Origin: Nitrospinaceae bacterium
GTDB lineage: Bacteria > Nitrospinota > Nitrospinia > Nitrospinales > VA-1
Assembly: GCA_029261595.1 (NCBI GenBank)
Contig: JAJDAZ010000015.1
Coordinates: 1 to 64,000, forward strand
Length of the DNA: 64,000 nt
Direction: 5' to 3'
Shown here in pieces: positions 61,858 to 64,000 of the stretch. Under the pieces are notes generated by a model. The model saw only the letters and a list, made by a program, of their open reading frames with translations. It had not been told where the DNA came from and ran no database searches. The translations under genes and the position numbers were made by a program. How positions within the stretch are numbered: the first letter of the stretch is position 1; each line of letters opens with the position of its first letter.

Positions 61858-63735
61858 ATGTCCGTCCAACACATCACACTTAAAACAAAAGAATTATTGA
61901 CCGGGCTCCTCCTGGCCTCACTCATCTTATTGCCTGCGACAAAGGGTTATGCGGAGTCCGTAAAAATTCATTCTGTTATTAAAGGAAATCGCCTGCAGAT
62001 CGTGATGGACTGGCCCAAAAAAGTCACGTTCAAGGCCATGGTTGATGATGTCAAAGCTTCTTCAAAAGCAGAGGGCCATGAGTTATTGCTGAGTTTTGAC
62101 AAAGCAATCGAAACCTCCGATCTCGAAACCTTAACGAAAAAAACCTCCGGCTGGCTGGAATCCATCAGCAGGGGCTACGACACTCTTCTGCTTCAATCCA
62201 GGGACAAAGCTTCCTTTAAAGTTTCAAGGGAAGGAAAAAAGATTCAGATTGAGGTTGTCCGGAATCTTTCCGCGGCCTCAGGAAAATTGTCCAAAACCGC
62301 CCCGGACAACGACCTGCTCATCACCTTTGCAGAAAAGGTTTTGGAAAATAATCGTGCCGAATTGATGCGGCGCATTTTTGATAAACATGGTGACGGTTTT
62401 TTAATGGCCCGTCCCCTGCTGGCGGCTCAGTTGATGCTGGCCCTGAATAACAAAGTCTCATCCGAGCGATGGGTGCAAATGGCGGAGAACCAGCCCGACA
62501 TGATGCTGGATCAACAAATCGAACTGGTGGGTTTATATGGCAAGCTCGGCCAGTCGGGCAAGATCGGTCAAACCAATCACACCAGAAATCTTGGTGATAG
62601 GATCGAGCAGAGATTGAACAACCCAAAACTACCTCCTTCCCGCAAAAAAGATCTGATTTATGTGATGCTGGAGCTTAAAGCGGGAGAACGGGTTTTACCC
62701 CACCTCAGACAACTGGCTTACGGGCAAGGGGCCGAATGGGTCTTTCCCTACGAAGAAACTTTAACCCAATTGGGGAAAAAGAAAGAACTCCTAGATTTCT
62801 GGCGCATGCGGATCAAACGATCCGGTCTCTCGGTGGAAGACAAACGGCAACTCGCCTTCCAGTTTCTGGACCACAACAGCAAAGCCGATGCCGTCCCCGT
62901 CTTCCGGGAACTGGCGCAAACCGCTTCAGCCAACAGTCCCGATGTAGAACAGTTGCTGTTTCTCTGGGGGCCTTACCCTGGCAAGGAAGAACGAAAATGG
63001 CTGACCGAAAAAGCCAGGGCTTCGAAAGACCGGGAGCAGACCGAATGGTTGAAGCATCTGGTCAACGTCGGTGAAGCCGACGAAGCGGTCCGCCTTGCAC
63101 TGAAGCGGCCTTCTGCCAAAATAACGGATGAACTGTTTGCCTTTTACGTCAGTGCGTTGCAGGAACTACAGGATAAGGATATGTTTGCTTCCGCACTGGA
63201 CCAATGGATGGAACCTGAAACCAACCCCGACCGCTTGTATCGCTATGGGAACCTGGCGGAAGATCAGTCCCAAATTGAGCTGGCAAACGAGGCGTATGAA
63301 AAACTCCTGGAATTTCGGCCACAAGACAAACGGACTCTCAGACGACTGGGAAGGAATTATTTCTACCTGAACCAGTGGAAAAACACGCAAAAATATCTGG
63401 GGCAACTAGTAACCGGCAAGAACAATGACTGGCCCACAAATTATTACTATGCCGAAGCCATGTATCTGGAAGGCCATGTTAAGGAGTCGTTGCCCTTTTT
63501 CCGGCGAACCCTGGAAATCGTCCAAAAAATTTCCTCCTCAAGCACGATTTTGGACACGGCAAAAGCCGTCTCTCTTGAACGACTGGGAAAGAAAAAAGAA
63601 GCACTTGTCATTTACGAACGCCTGGTTAAAGTTTCGCCTAAGGATAAAAAAATTCGCTTAAAATATATTTCATGCCTCATGGATGTGGGCGAATTTGAAA
63701 AGGCACAAAAATGGTTGACCCTCACAAAAAAATAA
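61858..63735 (+). CDS. TPR protein with AMIN-like N-terminal domain (second of the pair)
   Basis: A 625-residue secreted protein. After a signal peptide (about residues 1-31) comes a beta-rich domain (SVKIHSVIKGNRLQIVMDW, KASFKVSREGKKIQIEVV) like AMIN domains that bind peptidoglycan or cell-envelope structures. The following ~480 residues match the previous protein throughout, with shared words such as RPLLAA, DQQI, YPYEETL/FPYEETL, FWRMRI and QLLFLWGP. The pair arose by tandem duplication with replacement of the N-terminal part. It starts 31 bases after the previous stop. Role: envelope scaffold of the polysaccharide machine, inferred. Confidence 0.8.
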   Translation: MSVQHITLKTKELLTGLLLASLILLPATKGYAESVKIHSVIKGNRLQIVMDWPKKVTFKAMVDDVKASSKAEGHELLLSFDKAIETSDLETLTKKTSGWLESISRGYDTLLLQSRDKASFKVSREGKKIQIEVVRNLSAASGKLSKTAPDNDLLITFAEKVLENNRAELMRRIFDKHGDGFLMARPLLAAQLMLALNNKVSSERWVQMAENQPDMMLDQQIELVGLYGKLGQSGKIGQTNHTRNLGDRIEQRLNNPKLPPSRKKDLIYVMLELKAGERVLPHLRQLAYGQGAEWVFPYEETLTQLGKKKELLDFWRMRIKRSGLSVEDKRQLAFQFLDHNSKADAVPVFRELAQTASANSPDVEQLLFLWGPYPGKEERKWLTEKARASKDREQTEWLKHLVNVGEADEAVRLALKRPSAKITDELFAFYVSALQELQDKDMFASALDQWMEPETNPDRLYRYGNLAEDQSQIELANEAYEKLLEFRPQDKRTLRRLGRNYFYLNQWKNTQKYLGQLVTGKNNDWPTNYYYAEAMYLEGHVKESLPFFRRTLEIVQKISSSSTILDTAKAVSLERLGKKKEALVIYERLVKVSPKDKKIRLKYISCLMDVGEFEKAQKWLTLTKK

Positions 63736-64000
63736 TCCCTCCCCCGATATAAGCCCGTTTCGCTTCACTCAACGACCCTCCCTGATCACTTCAATGCAAA
63801 ACAATTTTCCCCCAAACCCCCTGAATTTCCTTTGCATATCCCAATAAATCTGCTACAAGATATCATCTTTAAAATTCAGTACAGAGCTTAAAACCCAGGG
63901 CCAGCAAAGCCTTTTGGAGCGGCATAATTGATCTTTTTTTCAGGTTGAAATCCGCCGTTTTCAAGTTTTTATTTAAGGCTTTGAAAAATTTGGTCTTAGG
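63736..64000. other. Intergenic tail, no gene seen
   Basis: No reading frame with coding character to the window end. A weak promoter may lie near 63833-63862 (TTGCAT, 16 bases, TACAAG) for a gene beyond the window. Confidence 0.3.

Overview
The window looks like a chromosomal segment of a Nitrospinota-type bacterium (Nitrospina and relatives). That assignment is an inference from gene content: an aclBA operon for ATP-citrate lyase (reverse TCA cycle) with an unusually long alpha subunit, a MauG-type di-heme peroxidase next to oxyR, RlpA and PelA-like envelope genes, and a distinctive small XRE regulator family. No rRNA or tRNA gene and no CRISPR array was found.

Layout. Bases 1-133 hold the 3' end of an IS30-family transposase. 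Bases 0.4-12.5 kb carry a chemoreceptor fused to hemerythrin, a PiT phosphate transporter, a radical SAM enzyme with small and decayed neighbours, a thioredoxin-like 2Fe-2S ferredoxin, RlpA, a two-gene ABC exporter and a ZIP transporter. Bases 12.7-24.2 kb carry manC, a di-heme peroxidase divergent from oxyR, a HEAT-repeat protein, a glycosyltransferase, a polyprenyl diphosphate synthase, an AMMECR1 protein, an LpxR-like deacylase, a frameshifted cbiZ, an orphan HTH gene and three small lipoproteins. Bases 24.4-31.8 kb are metabolic: aclBA behind a near-consensus sigma70 promoter, then an ATP-grasp/FMN-dehydrogenase fusion translationally coupled to an aldolase-like protein.

Bases 32-57 kb are accessory. 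There are three comM-like sequences: a 5'-truncated one at 33.1 kb, a complete but divergent one at 54.5 kb, and a 3' fragment at 56.4 kb. Between them lie a signalling block (histidine kinases, a second chemoreceptor, a sigma54 activator, a response regulator), an IS1595-family insertion sequence, a pair of related HTH genes, and the most interesting locus, an azole-forming RiPP (TOMM-like) cluster at 50.5-54.1 kb. It has a 70-residue precursor ending in a Cys/Thr/Ser-rich core, an E1-like/RRE leader-binding protein, a YcaO cyclodehydratase ending in a PxPxP motif, and a SagB-type dehydrogenase. Divergent from the precursor is a minus-strand group encoding a TonB-dependent receptor, a GNAT acetyltransferase, a YfiR-like periplasmic protein and a CHASE8-like histidine kinase. 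The layout suggests a secreted thiazole/oxazole peptide, possibly a metallophore or signal, with its own uptake and sensing genes. No dedicated exporter or leader peptidase is visible.

Bases 57.2-63.7 kb hold a polysaccharide-export operon: a PelA-like deacetylase and two large TPR proteins, the second sharing its C-terminal ~480 residues with the first. The window ends before any further pel-type genes.
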